DNA of 64,000 nucleotides from Centrapalus pauciflorus (Eukaryota > Streptophyta > Magnoliopsida > Asterales > Asteraceae). Location: positions 1,708,101 to 1,772,100 of the forward strand of contig JAANYP010004395.1 of NCBI GenBank assembly GCA_020465985.1. The letters run 5' to 3'. Both the position numbers and the translations under genes were made by a program. Positions 48,164 through 61,600 of the stretch are shown piece by piece. The notes beneath the pieces are model-generated. The model did no database searches and was not told the origin of the DNA. It was given only the letters and a program-made list of their open reading frames with translations. Numbering within the stretch: position 1 is the first letter of the stretch; each line of letters begins with the position of its first letter.

Positions 48164-50300
48164 AATTTTATAATATTATGATAATGATTCTACTTTTATT
48201 GGTTAAATTTGATTTTGGCTTCTCATTGGTTAGACTTAAAACCCTATTGTTAAAATTAACAAAATGACCTTATTATCATTTTTAAAACCACAAGTGAATT
48301 CCTCAAAACCTTTTAAGTATACTATATATTTTTATTTTATATATACAAAAAATATTTTAATAAAATATAATAATTAAAACAAATAATGTTTACTTAATTA
48401 AAAAAACAACAAACTTCTAATTGAACATTTGGACCTAAGTAATCCATATCAAAAACAAAGAAACAACCACTCTCTCGCCTTTGCCATTCCTCTTCCACCT
48501 AATGCCACTCATGCTTCCTCCTCTGCCTACCCCTTTTACACCGTCGTTGCAACTAATGTTGTTAGCATCACTACTAGATTCAAATATATAACTTAGCCCG
48601 AATTGAAAGACTAATTTGGATTCAAATATCTAATATGGATTCGAATAAGTAGTCTTGAATTCTAACTTCATGTGATTTTGAATCTAGATCAAAACCCAAT
48701 TAAGCAAATATTTCTCTTCAATTAGTTTTTCAATCGATGAGTTTTCAATAAACTCGATTTGCCTTAGCTCTGAATTTTCTTTCATCTTTTGTTTTTTGTG
48801 TCAACGGGATTTTTTTAGATTAGACTCACTCAAACAGAAACACACGCATGTGCATTTAGCTAGGGTTTTCGATTGATAATTCTTTTTGATGTTAAATAGT
48901 ACATGTATGCTTGAATGTTCCTCGGTTTAGTTGTTCAGATTTATTCCTTGATTTTGAGGTTTAATGTTTGAATGCACACTTTTATGGTAGTTTTGCTTTA
49001 AATGTTACTATTTAGGGTACATGTTTATTAGGATTTTAGTTTATGATTTCAAGTTTGATTTTCAATTTTATAATTTTTGGTTTTTTTAATTTGTGTTTGT
49101 GTTTGTTTCTTCGTGTTTTTGAATCTTGCTTTTGAGTTTTATAGCTTTGCTTAACATTTGTATTTGAGTTCAATATCTCATTTTGGGTATAGTGTTTAAT
49201 TTGATTTCAATTATTCAAATATGTGGATCTTGTTTCCGAGCTTGAATCTTGACTTATGGTTTCAATTTTGGTGGTCGGAGAACGAAGGTGGTGTGGTGGT
49301 GGCTTGCCATAGTTCTTTATCAGAACATTCAACGATGAACGACAACATTCAACTTGATTGTAATTCACTTGAATAAAAAAATTTAACTATAAATTTAAAG
49401 TAAAAGACAAGCATTGTACTGGATTCCAATAATAACAATACAAAATTAAAATTAAAATTTTATAGAAAAAAAAGTAATTAAGATGGTTAAGGGGCAATAT
49501 TAAAAGGTAAAATGACCATTTTGTTAAATTAAATGTCGAAAGGTTTAACGAAGAATGACCAAACTTGTAAAAAAATAGTAAATGCTCTAACCAAAATTCT
49601 AATAAAAAAATTGTATGCACCACTTCTATAAATTTTAATCAAACCCTAAGGACCATTATGTAATTTACTAAAAATATGGGGCAGGTATTAGATACAAAAT
49701 GATTATCCGTAGTTCGAATCATTTATTGTGGATAACTGGATATTGCAAGTGTATATTTGGCAAATTGGTTTTGAGAGTTAACGATCTTACATTTATTTTT
49801 AATCTAAAATAACGATTTTTGTTAATTAAATAAACATTTTATATTATTAAAGGTGATTTAACTTTTTCTAAATGTTTTTAAAGATGTTTATAGCTTTTTT
49901 TTATGGTTATCGCCTAGGCTCAAGTGCCGACAGATCCCGGTTCGATCCTCACTACAATCTCCTAGTTAGATTAAAATCTCCAAAGTTAGATTAGTTCAGC
50001 TGAAGGGAAACCCCAAAATCCGCCTCAAGTGAGGATCGAACACGAGTAACAACCCTCCTCAAGCCATTATGGAAACTTGGTGGCCCCCAGGGCAAGCCCT
50101 GATGGATAAAGAAGACCATTTATTTTTTAAATTAGAAAAATTGTTTTTTAGTTTAAATACAAATCCAAATTGTATAATATTATTTATATAACATAATCAA
50201 ACATTTTACTCATTACAATAAAAAAGTAAAATACTATTTTCATAGTATTTTTAAAATATTCATCCACCAAAATATAAACCAACAATTAAAAACTAGAAAA
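48164..50300. other. Intergenic with a SINE-like inverted stretch
   Basis: No gene; 48400-49330 has leader-like T-rich sequence without a coding frame. At about 49915-50060, CCCGGTTCGATCCTCAC fits a pol III B-box, and its complement (GTGAGGATCGAA) lies about 80 bp further on. It could be two opposed SINE/tRNA-like fragments; the A box is poor. Confidence 0.4.
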
Positions 50301-51436
50301 TCATCTAACATTCATCAACTGTTGTGCAATTTGATCACGTAAAGTACTCATATATTGCTGATCCGTCGTGCTTCCAACTGGATGATCACCGTCAAATACT
50401 TGTTGATTAGCATCATCACCACCATCTTCTTCTTCATCTTGGTCACAATGGGCAAAAAACTCATCATGCAAACCCTCCTTTCGTATATAATTGTGATGCG
50501 CAAAACATGCAATTGTAATATTTCGTTGAGTAACTATCAGAAACGGAGTCATTCGCTTCAATATCGGAAAACGTGCTTTCAAAACCCAAATGAAGGTTCA
50601 ATGACATTTCTGAGTTTAACATGTGCAAAATTGAATTTTTCTTTACTATTCCTTGCTCGATTACGATTAAAATCCCCAAGCTAATATCTTACATTTCTGT
50701 ATGGTGCCATAAAACCCTGAGTATGTGGATATGCCGCATCACAAAGATATTATTTACCTACAAACATACTAATATGATCAATGCTAAAAAATACAATATA
50801 AATATAAAGTTGAAACTATTATTATGCCTGGAGGAGGAAATGAAAACGATGCATTTGGATTGCTTAGAGCTTCGGATAATATTATGGAATCGTGTGCTAT
50901 ATCTTCCCAACCGGCAACAAGAAAAGTAAACATCATGTTAAAGTCACATATTGCTAAAACATTTTGATAACACTCTCCTCTTCCTCTATACACATGTTGT
51001 TTCGCAGTAGGAACAACATCATGTATTAATGTTCCATCAAGCGCACCGATCGCTTCCTATAAAAAAGATAATATTAAAGTATAATTACAAGTTTCTTAAT
51101 TAGTTCAAACAACTAAATTTATCAGTCTTACCTTAAAAACTCGTCGCAAATTCTTAATGTGTCCCGGAATGTTTTGATTGCAATTAAAAGACGACGGAAC
51201 TATAATCTCTTTACCAAACTCTACCATTCTCGCTAAAACTTCATGAAAAAACTTATAAATTATTTGAGTCGAGTGTTGAAATCTACGTTTCACAACTACA
51301 TACCGTTTATTATGACCTATCATCATCAAAACATAAGTAACTTCTCTTCGACAGATACATGTTTACTATCCTTTAACCAACCTTTCACTCTAAAATGTGC
51401 AACAATTCGGACAAACGAATCACGTGACATGCGCAT
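50301..51436 (-). pseudogene. PIF/Harbinger transposase (HARBI1-type nuclease) pseudogene
   Basis: Three exon-like blocks on the minus strand. 51132-51436 encodes RMSRDSFVRIVAHF, then a break, then RRFQHSTQIIYKFFHEVLA...PGHIKNLRRVFK. 50828-51056 encodes EAIGALDGTLIHD...YRGRGECYQNVLAICDF, including the first DDE-type Asp in ALDGT and the AGWEDIAHDS block. 50301-50757 encodes YLCDAAYPHTQGFMAPYR, then FNFAHVKLRNVIE, KARFPILKRM and the tail LRDQIAQQLM. These are conserved features of plant HARBI1-like proteins. Stops within the last block and a stop plus frameshift in the first make it non-functional. The 5' end is cut exactly where the Ty3 LTR begins (51437). Confidence 0.9.
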
Positions 51437-53566
51437 TGTAACATCCTCAGATTTAAATTACTGTAATTGAGGTTTAATTAACTGAATTTTTGAATTAACG
51501 TAATTTAAGTTGAATTATGAAAGTTGGTACGAAACTTGGATTGATTATAAAGTTGGTTGTTTTATTTAGAAATTGAGGAATTTCAATTAATTTAAGTGAA
51601 TATAATTATTAAGGTTAATAAATAAAGATAGAATTCTTTATTTATAAAATCAGTATTTAATGAAACCGGATAAGTAGAAGGGTTAAATGTGCCAAAAGAT
51701 GAAAGTGGTGAATAAAAGGAATAAAAGACCAATTTTGTCTTTCATTTTCACCAAACTCTTTCTCTCTCTAGAACTCTCTCTCTCGGCTCTCTCTCTAAAA
51801 ACATTGAAGATCATCAAAAACTTGGAATTTGAAGCTGAAAATCTGGATTTAGCTTGCATTCAAGGAACTAAAGCATCTGCAATTGACGATTTAAGGTAAA
51901 TATTACTTGAACTATTCGAATTTAAGAATTTTTGGGTCGGTTTTTATAAGAACCGAAATTTAGATTTGGAGATTCAAATGTTAATGCATGTATGATCTAG
52001 TGGTGGATTAGTTTAAATCTAGTGTATATGATGCCATATATTAAATTTCGGCTTCTGATTCAACCTGAAAGTATGATTTTGAGGATTTAGTGTGTGTTTT
52101 TAGTGTGTATGTTCGATGGATGATGAAAAGGGTCAAAAAGGATTTGAATTTGGTATGAAAGCATGTTAATGTTAGTGTATTTAAGTTAGTTTAATTTATT
52201 TCATGTATTGAAAAAGTACAAAAAATGATGGAATTAAATCTGGAATTTGATTAAAAACTGCACAAGTTCGAATGGGGTGGGATCCGAGATGAACTCGGAT
52301 CTGGTCCGAATTCGGATGTGGCCCGGATTTTAGGATATTTAAATAGCAAAATAATTCTAAGAGTTGAACTTCGGATGGGGACCGAATTCAGATATGGTCC
52401 AAAATTTACAAAAGGTTCGAATTTAACATGGTTTGAACTTAGGATGGGGTTCGAACTTAACCTTTCGAATTTGTATGGTCCGAACTTGGCATGATTCGAA
52501 CTTGACTTGGGGACCGAATTTGGAATTCATGAGGGATCCGAATTCGGGTGGGGTCCGAATTCGGACATGGATCCGAAATGAGGATCAAATATTGCAAAAC
52601 TTATAAAAATTAAGTTTTATGAAATTATACAGTTATTGACACAATGTGTTGTTACAACTGACTTAACAGGTCCTTTGTGGTGTTGTTTAACCCACAGTGG
52701 GGTACTTTGTGGATCCGGTTGAAATCCCGAGGAGAAATAAAATTAACTGGAAGTTTAATAACGCACCCACTGTGAGTACCTTTGATTTTTTAACATGTCT
52801 GCATCTGCTTTATGTTTGCTTTGCCTGCTGAGGCATGTTGTTTCATTATCGTTTGGCACTCTACTAATTTGCGTATATGTATTGATGCACATTCATACTT
52901 GTTGCATGTCCGTTCATTTGTTGTGCATCCTGTCGATGGACCTGCGTGGTCGCATCTGTACTCTGATGATACTGTGTTGTATGACCAAGAGTTTGACACC
53001 TCTGTGGTCAGGATAGACAGTAAGTCATCCCCGATGTAATGTCTGCCTCAGATGGTTGGTTTTCCTTATGCCGAGTGTCAACTCGAAGGAGCTGTGGCTC
53101 GGGTTTGCGTACTTTGAGTACGTGTGGAGTATACGGTATGTGTTACCACGGTTACTCTGGGTGGCATCATAAGGATTTGCAGAATGTGTAAAAATCATCT
53201 GGTATTCACTAAGCATTCGCTTACCCCTCAGTTGTTGCATTTTTACAGGAAAAGGGAAATCTGCTGCGGGACCATCTAGCTAGGTCGTCTGTTGAAGTGA
53301 TTGAAGATATCTACTGTGTATCTTGGTAACAAATCTATGGGGATGATTGTTGTAATAAAATTTGGGATGATGTAATATATTTGAGTATGTAGACTTAGAC
53401 CTGTAACCTTGTAGCACCATAGGGTGTTTGACATGTTTGTATTATTTTATTTTGTACTTTAATGCTTCCGCACTTTAATTAAGTTATCAGATCATTATGT
53501 AATTGTATGTTGGTGATTAATCCTGGGTGAATTGTAAATGGTGGTTAATGTGGCAAGGGTGTCACG
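51437..53566 (+). repeat. 5' LTR of a truncated Ty3/Gypsy element
   Basis: It starts TGTAACATCC and ends GGTGTCACG (final A mutated to G). Its family identity with the solo LTR at 5025-11939 rests on several long shared blocks. A minisatellite of GGTCCGAATTCGGATGTG-type units occupies 52270-52580. The left flank CGCAT has no partner because the 3' LTR is missing. Confidence 0.88.
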
Positions 53567-53573
53567 ATCGAGA

Positions 53574-53585
53574 TGGTATCAGAGC
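53574..53585 (+). promoter_or_regulatory. Primer binding site of the truncated Ty3 element
   Basis: TGGTATCAGAGC, complementary to initiator tRNA-Met, lies seven bases after the LTR. Confidence 0.9.
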
Positions 53586-53787
53586 AGTAGTTTGAGATTC
53601 AAGTGTCCGTGAGGTCTTGGTCTCAAACATTAAGTGATGATATGTAGTGATATTAAGTAATGATCTGAACTAAGATAGGTTACGATCTAGTAATCATAGG
53701 ACATTGATTATCATACGGGACAATTGGGTGGTGTCCTTAGATTAATGACATGTTACTAAACAAGTTATATGTTTATTATTTCAGAAC

Positions 53788-54216
53788 ATGTCTGGAGGAG
53801 GAATGACACCCGAAGAAACGAGAGAAATGATGTTAGCCATGATGGCTGAGCAAAATCGGATGATTCAAGATCAGTTTCGGGCTCGAGATGAGGCCGAAAC
53901 TAAGCGAAGAGAAGATAAGAGGAAGAATAAGGAAAGAGAGGGAAACAATGACGAACAAGATGACAATACTGGGTCATCAAACAAGCCCAGAGGTTGTCGG
54001 TTTAAGGATTTTAAAGGAAATGAAGCAGTCGAGTTCAATGGACTGGGTGACGCTGTTGCCGCTCTAGAATGGATAACAGCCACAGAACGGACATTCCGAA
54101 TCAGCGATTGTGCTGAGAAGGACATGGTCCGGTTCGCTACTGCTATGTTCACCAAAGACGCAGTAATGTGGTGGAAAGATTTTTCAGAAGTTTTTCATAA
54201 GATTTTGTTAAGTTAA
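53788..54216 (+). pseudogene. Ty3/Gypsy gag, N-terminal fragment
   Basis: The 142-residue reading starts MSGGGMTPEETREMMLAM. It has a charged stretch rich in Arg/Lys/Glu (about residues 30-55), then the beginning of the Retrotrans_gag capsid fold: FNGLGDAVAALEWI, RFATAMFTKDAVMWWKD. Similarity stops near residue 130 and a TAA follows. Capsid C-terminus, zinc knuckle and all of pol are absent, so the element was cut by deletion here. The PBS-to-gag leader is about 200 bp, normal for the family. Confidence 0.85.
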
Positions 54217-55321
54217 AGGACTTTTATGAAAACATTTTATGTGTAGTAATTTTTACGAAAACATTTTTAGGTCGAGGGACTTTTGTGGAAACGTTTTTGG
54301 TACAATTACTTATTCGAAAAATACTGAAAGTGCGTTGGTTTTTTACATGATTTTCCCTTGTATGAAATGTTAGGAATCTAAATTTATTTAATAATAGTTA
54401 GGATGATGAATTACTTCAACTACAGATTTTGATAGAATATAAACACATTTTTGTTCATTATTTTTGTAATCCAGATTACAAAATACACTATAAAATATTT
54501 TCAATTCCCACAAAATCCATTCACCAAATGCCCCCTCAGTTGTCACTTGCCATCTTTTTACGTCTGATATTTTCATATTACAAGTCTATCGTTTAAAACA
54601 ATCTCCAAATTTGAGTTAATTTATAGCTAGAATTTTTAAATTTAATCTATTACAATTTAATATTTGAAACTTAAACTTAAATTTATAAATACACTAAATA
54701 AGAATAACAATTGTTATAATTTTAAAAAATATTTTAAATTACTCATGTGACATTGTGACAAAGATAAATAGATAAATAGACTAGTAAAATTATTTAAATA
54801 AGTCATTATATTTACATGTTATGAAAATTCAATGGCCACTAATGCTTTATTTAAATAATAAATAGTGTGTTTATTTTAATTGGTTAATATTGAAAAAACC
54901 ATATGATTTTTGTTTATTTTCGTGATTAAGTTCCTAAACTTTTTTCTTTATAGTTTAAATCCCTAAACTATCTTTGTCTTATCCACCAGTTGTGTTAATC
55001 TTATTTTAATTGGTTTTTCATTGTTCCACTAATTATGGGTATTTGGGGTTTTCATGAAACCCAATTCGATCTTATAAACTAAAAACTTTTATATAATAAA
55101 CCTTTTTAAAATTGAGCAAACCCAAATAAACTTAAATCCACCATATTTATGAAAACTTATGTAGAAGTGTGTATTAGGATGACACGCGTGAACAGATTAA
55201 GCAAAATGGTGGGTAAGGTCGAGAAAGACGGAAACTGACTTAAGTGTAACCCTTTTACCAGAAACCACCCACCTTTATTTTACTTATTAATTTATATTTA
55301 TATATACACATACACACGCAT
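54217..55321. other. Intergenic, no gene seen
   Basis: AT-rich sequence after the break in the Ty3 element. No ORF, 3' LTR or remaining N-terminus of the HARBI1 pseudogene was found. 54229-54300 repeats ACTTTTATGAAAACATTTT-like phrases. Confidence 0.5.
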
Positions 55322-55564
55322 AGAGGGGTTCAGTGGAAAACCACAATGCACTTGAAAACTTGTGAAAACCGCACTGCATCACCACAAATGCATCAAAATC
55401 CCGCGTGATGCATCAAATTTCCCGCGTGATGAATCAAACTCTCGCGTGATGCATCACCTTATTTACGATCATGTCACCGCGTTTTTCATGAAATGCACCA
55501 AATCGGACGGTATGCGTAGGTTTCCATAGTTTTCAGGTGCATAGTGATTTTCCATTGAACCCAC

Positions 55565-55568
<4 letters not shown>
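55322..55568. mobile_element. MITE abutting a (TA)n tract
   Basis: The left end GGGGTTCAGTGGAAAACCAC and the complemented right end GGGTTCAATGGAAAATCACT are inverted relatives, continuing through ATGCAC..TGAAAAC. The interior has repeated CGCGTGATGCATCAAA units (55395-55480). The right end runs directly into (TA)n, and TA precedes the left end. Similar behaviour is known for Micron-type MITEs that occur in TA microsatellites. Confidence 0.7.

Positions 55569-55653
<85 letters not shown>
55569..55653. repeat. (TA)n microsatellite next to a MITE
   Basis: A pure TA run starting at the MITE's last base. The minus-strand YIYIY ORF is an artefact. Confidence 0.95.
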
Positions 55654-55658
<5 letters not shown>

Positions 55659-56834
55659 CAAAAAATAAAAAGAAATAGAAAACTCTAGTAGAGTGCATGA
55701 AACTTGTGGCCATAAATATTTGGGCAACTACTATTAGTTTATGCTTTTTGATTAATTTAATTTTATATAAATAATCCTACCCACATATTATGTGGTCCAT
55801 AAACACCGGTCAATATCTTCTCTCTCTCTTTCTTTTTATACAAAAATATCAAAAATCTTATCAACATCTATTTTTTAATATATTCTTTCAATTCATGAAT
55901 AAAATATATTTCTAATAAGTTCATTAATATAATATACTAAAAATTTATCTTCTAATTAATTTATAATAATTGTTGATATAGAGATTAGTTTGTGTTTAAA
56001 ACTTTCCAAAAATGGAAGTGTTTTATTTTTAACTAAAAAAATGTCGTTATATGAAGAGGTGTACTATTTAATGTAATAAGAATTGTTTTAAGTAATTACA
56101 AATGTGGTCCTTCTTAAATCATTAATGTTTTATAAACGCCACCAAAGAATTCAAGATTCCCAGTCTGGCCATTTATGGTAAAGTCAAGTTCTAAATTAGC
56201 CCTATTTCTTTTCTCTCATGCCAAATACTTTTTACTAAATATAGAACAAAATGAAATGGGTTTATTTTTGACATATTTGATGATGAATTACAATATTACA
56301 TATTTGATTATTTAACTTTTTTAATTTATACACATTTTATCATTAAACTATTTTCCATATACATTTAACAATTAAACGAACCAAGTTGAGCTGGATCCCA
56401 TTAATGCTTAAACTCAACTTGTTTAAAAGGTATTAGACACAATCTCGAGTTTGACTTGTTTAGAGTTTTGTGTGTAAAGAGTTCAAGTTCGGCATGTGAA
56501 CGATTTTATAGGCGTAACTGCTTGAGCTTGACTCATTTATTAGATGTATTAAACTTTTAATTAATTTTATAATATATTATGTATATTTAATATTTAAATT
56601 GATTTACATATCTAGTATCGTATTATAAAAATTATGTATGTATGTATGTATGAGCTCATTTGAGCTCGTTTAGACTAGAAGCTTGATATGTGAGGCATTA
56701 ATTGGGTTTGTTGCCGAACCGAAGTAGAGCTGTCTTTCCCTCAGTACTAGTAAGATCCCCCGTAGGGACAGACACGAGAGCTAGGGTTCAAGCTCAAATT
56801 TAGGCTCAAAATTGGTTCGGACACGTTTAACTCA

Positions 56835-56881
<47 letters not shown>

Positions 56882-57009
56882 GGGTTGCTTGGATGTAAAC
56901 CGGTTAAAAGACCAATAGATTCTTCTGTTTTTATGAGCTCTAAAGGTTATGAAGGTACCAGTGATCCCTTACTTGTCAGTCTGAATATCAAAAACTTGTG
57001 GGCAAGTTA
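55654..57009. other. Intergenic with poly-T tract
   Basis: No gene. A 38-base poly-T run lies at 56837-56874 and a short (ATGT)n at about 56636-56652. A poly-T run next to retroelement DNA could mark a retroposed transcript, but I found no recognisable LINE, SINE or gene sequence beside it. Confidence 0.5.
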
Positions 57010-57771
57010 TGTTGGGTTTCCTATACCCTTGCTAGGTTAAATTAAAACTTTGCGGAAAATTAAATAACCTAACTATGCAAGAATATAAAACCTTAAGGAT
57101 CTAACCAAACAAGCTAAGCAACTAATTATTAAAACAAAGAGATGAATAAGAAAAACCAACCTTAAGAAAATTCGCAATTTTCTCCACGAAGAACGATTTC
57201 ACGAACAGCCTCTGAATCGAGCAACAAACGTCTAAAGTAAGATCGCCTCTAGTTGTTCACACCCAATGAACAAAAGAAAAGATAATTATAACTTTTCTAA
57301 GCTCAGATCTCAAAGTCCCAAAAACTGGTATCCATTGTGATCGTTAGAGAACTTAGAATCGAATGAGCGAGGAATGAAGCAGGCAGGGGCTGCCTATTTA
57401 TAGGTTTTAGAAACCCACAAATTTTTGATCCCAAATCCATGTGGGATGGATTGGTGGCCGACCCCCCCTATTAGGGTACTGTTGACTATCAACTAATTGC
57501 AGTTTAGCCCCTGTACTTCCTCAATTAATTCTATTAGCTTCCGGTTAATTTATTAACTATTAATAAATTAACAAACTAACCCATTAATCAAATATAATCA
57601 ATTATTTAGTTTCTAATTAATTTGTTAAACATAATAAATTAAAAAACTAATTATCATTATATATTTAAGTTAATCATCTTCTCTTTACAATTCATTGCAT
57701 GCACCCAAAAAGGATCCAGCTTGATAACAATATGTTTACAAATAATTGTGACTTGGACACTAATTCCAACA
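57010..57771 (-). repeat. 3' LTR of the minus-strand Copia element
   Basis: A 762-bp LTR with perfect inverted termini TGTTGG and CCAACA. On the minus strand a TATA box CTATAAATAG lies at 57403-57394. The internal side is bordered by the polypurine tract. Confidence 0.9.
57394..57403 (-). promoter_or_regulatory. TATA box of the Copia LTR
   Basis: CTATAAATAG on the minus strand, followed by GGCAGCCCCTGC. It is the only good TATA motif in this LTR. Confidence 0.6.
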
Positions 57772-57782
57772 GTCTCCCACTT
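57772..57782 (-). promoter_or_regulatory. Polypurine tract
   Basis: AAGTGGGAGAC on the minus strand directly precedes the LTR start TGTTGGAATT, the usual arrangement for plus-strand priming in this Copia lineage. Confidence 0.85.
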
Positions 57783-58633
57783 GGACAAGTTGGCAACTAT
57801 TTGTCTAAACACATTCTATTACCAGCCTTCCTAGCTACTCGATACAGCTGCCGAACTCTGAATCATATCAGAGCTAATCCTTTAGATAAGGGATCAACTA
57901 TTCCTTCGTTCTCTGATATCGTATGAAACTAAGACATGGATTATAATCAATCTTTGGTTTCAAAATTATGTTTCTGATTTCCGATTAATATGACTATATG
58001 AGACTTATTAATTGAACACTTCAATTTTGTCTCGGTCGGGCCCGACCTCTAGAGTCAACGTTTAATCATCAGAGGGCACATAGATATTGCTTTTCCATAT
58101 AGGCAAAAGGAACGAATAAACTTCGCATACACAACGCTAGCTAACTAATAACATCGTAACTAGATACATCCGTTATAACTGGCAGTTACGCACAGCGTTT
58201 GAATGCACTAAGGTATGACGGACTAGAAAACCGCAACTTCAATGTATCTCCGTCTGAAGAATAGAGGATATTATCATCTTGGAAATACTTATGATTTGAT
58301 CCATGAAGTATCTTTCCAAGTGCGAGTGCCCTATACTTAAATCTTCATTAAGTACCCATGAATGTTGCAGCAATCTCTATGCTATGTCAAACTCTTGACA
58401 GTCTACTAACATTCCATGACAGTCTTTATTCAATACTAACTCCCGGTAGTACGAACGACTGAGGTATTTGAATAAAGTTAATTACTCTGGGAGTTGGTTC
58501 TAAACATGCAAAAGGAAACACAACGATAAATTAATAGAAGATGGCAGCACTTTGCAAATAAATAAATCCCCATTATTTAATCACCAAATCCATTACAATT
58601 TCAAATCATTGTTACAATGTTTCAAATTCAAAA
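57783..58633 (-). other. 3' noncoding part of the Copia element
   Basis: About 850 bp between the RNase H stop codon and the polypurine tract. No further ORF or second envelope-like gene is seen. Confidence 0.7.
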
Positions 58634-61600
58634 CTAACTACTAAACTTTACATTATCTCGTAATCCTATGCTAACAGCATGACTACAGTGTTTCGGTTGA
58701 GAAAGTGGCTTTGTGAACGGATCAGCTCGATTCTCCTCTGATCGCACTCTTTTCACAATCACATGTCCTTCTTCAACCTTGCTACGAACAAAGTGGTACT
58801 TCCGATCAATATGCTTGGACTTTCCATGATCCTTGGGTTCTTTAGTCAACGAAACAGCACTTTCGTTGTCGCAGAATATTTCGATGGGGTCTTGAACCGT
58901 TGGGACAACTCCAAGATCTCCAATGAAATTCTTCTACCAGATGGCTTCCTTTGAGGCTTCTGAGGCCGCAATATATTCTGACTCGCAGGTAGAGTCTGCC
59001 ACGGTTTCCTGCTTCAAACTCTTCCACATCACGGCTCCCCCGTTCAATAAGAACACCCAACCAGATTGTGACCGACAGTCATCCCTATCCGTTTGGAAAC
59101 TCGCATCGCAATAACCGGTTACTTTGAGTTCATCCTGTCCACCGTAAACCAAGAACCTGTCTTTAGTATTTCTTAAATACTTAAGAATATTCTTGACCGC
59201 CGTCCAATGACCTTCACCAGGGTCTTGTTGATGTCGACTCACCATGCTTAAAGCAAATGAGACATCAGGCCTCGTACATGTCATGGCATACATTATAGAT
59301 CCTATGGCCGAAGCATATGGAACTCGACTCATTCTGTCTCGTTCCTCCTGTGTCTTCGGGCTCATGTCTTTACTAATCTTTATGCCATGAGCAAAGGGAA
59401 GGTTCCCCTTCTTGGACTTCTCCATACTGAACCTTTTCAGTATTTTGTCCAAGTACGTATCCTGGCTTAGTCCTATTAGACGTCTCGTTCTATCTCTATA
59501 AATCTTTATACCCAGAATAAAAGCTGCATCTCCAAGATCCTTCATAGCGAAACATCTTCCCAACCAATCTTTTACACTCTGTAATGTTGGGATGTCGTTT
59601 CCTATAAGTAATATGTCATCGACATATAATACCAGGAAGACTACAGTGCTCCCACTGACCTTGACATATATGCAGGACTCATCTTCGCTTCTAGAAAATC
59701 CAAACTCTGTGATTTTCTCATGAAAGCAAAGATTCCAGCTTCGAGAAGCTTGCGTAAGTCCATAAATGGACTTCTGAAGCTTACACACTTTCTTAGGATA
59801 CTTGTTGTCTACAAAACCTTCAGGTTGTGTCATAAACACATCCTAACCCACCGTCTTTAGACCGGGTGTGGGATCAACCAAGTTCCAAACTTGGTTGCCA
59901 TACATGGATTCAACCTCGCTATCCATAGCTTCCTTCCATTTGGCTGCCTCAGGGCCTGCCATCGCCTCCCGGTAGTTAGCTGGTTCATCTAAGTCGACTA
60001 GTGTACTATCACTAATCATATCATCCTGTTCAATATGGAAACCATAGTAGAACTCAGGAGGATTGCTAACTCTACCGGATCTGTGCAAAGGTAAGGATAT
60101 GTCATTGGGTTCAACAGGCATCTCAGCCTCATGTTGATGGTCAGTGTTTGCAGTTGGTTCTTCATCAGTAGTATCTTGAATCTCATCAAGATCGATCTTA
60201 CTCCCACTGTCCTCTTTAGATATTATCTCCTTCTCGAGGAACACTCCTCTTCGAGATACAAACACTACTTATTCACGTGGTTTGTAAAATAGATATCCAA
60301 ATGACTCTTGTGGGTAACCGACGAATAGACACTTTTCAGATCTTTGACTGAGTTTGTCAGATGTCTCTCGTCCAACGAAGACTTCACAACCCCAGATCTT
60401 GATGTGACCAAGGGAAGGACGCTTTCCCTTCCACATATCGTAAGGTGTCTTTGAAACTTTCTTGGTGGGTACTAGATTTAGAATATGCGCCGGAGTTTCT
60501 AATGCATAACCCCATAAACTTACTGGAAGTGTTGCTCGACTCATCATAGATCGGACCATGTCTAACAAGGTCCTGTTTCTCCTCTCCGCAACTCCGTTGA
60601 GTTGTGGTGTTCTAGGAGGAGTAAACTGGGAAACTATTCCACAGCTTCTAAGATGATCGAGAAACTCGATACTAAGGTACTCTCCTCCCCTGTCGGAGCG
60701 GATAACCTTTATCTTTCTGCCCAGTTGATTCTCTACTTCACTTTGATATCTTTTGAATGTCTCAAAAGTGTCAGACTTATGTTTAATTAAATAAACATAT
60801 CCAAATCTACTATACTCATTTGTAAAGATGACATAGTACCGATTTTCCCCTTTTGTAGCACATCGGAATGGCCCACATACATCTGTGTGGACCAAATCCA
60901 ATAGTCATTCACCTTTTTCACACGTTCCTGTGAATGGTGATTTTGTCATCTTGCCCAGTAAACAGGATTCGCATACATCATCCGATTTTAGGTCGAATGA
61001 TTCCAACACTCCATCCTTTTGGAGTTGGGCGATGCGTTTCTTGTTAATGTGCCCAAGGCGACAGTGCCACAATTTGGACTTATCAATTTCGTTAGAATCA
61101 ATATTAAATAATAGGTTGTTATCACACTCAACAGTTTCATATATGCCATTATAAGGACAAGCTTTGAATATAAAAACATCATTCAAATAAACCAAAATAC
61201 TTCCATTATTATTATCAAAGCTGAAATTGTATCCATCCTTATACAAGGCAAACAAAGAAATGTTGTTCCGATTCATATCGGGTGAATAACAACAATTGTT
61301 TAAGCTAATCTCTACTCCTGATCTAAGCACGAGCTGGAACCTTCCGACTTTCTTCACAGGCGTGATCTTTCGATTCCCCATGATTAGGTTCAGCTCTCCA
61401 TGCTTCAAGCTTCTACTTTCCCTTAGTCCCTGCAATACAGAGCAAATGCGAGTACCACATCCTGTATCAAGAACCCATGAATTAGAAATAGAAGTGTTAT
61501 GGAGTTCGATCATGAACATACCTGAGGTTCTGGCCTTTTCGACTTTGCCGTCTTTAAGGTCCTTCAGATATGATGGGCAGCTTCGCTTCCAGTGCCCCTT

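Noticed and set aside
49915..50060. Possible tRNA gene
   Set aside because: A B-box-like GGTTCGATCC is present, but I could not fold an acceptor stem or find a fitting A box. Recorded only as a SINE-like stretch.
56837..56874. Poly-T as the tail of a minus-strand LINE or processed pseudogene
   Set aside because: No reverse transcriptase, gene sequence or flanking target duplication could be recognised beside it.
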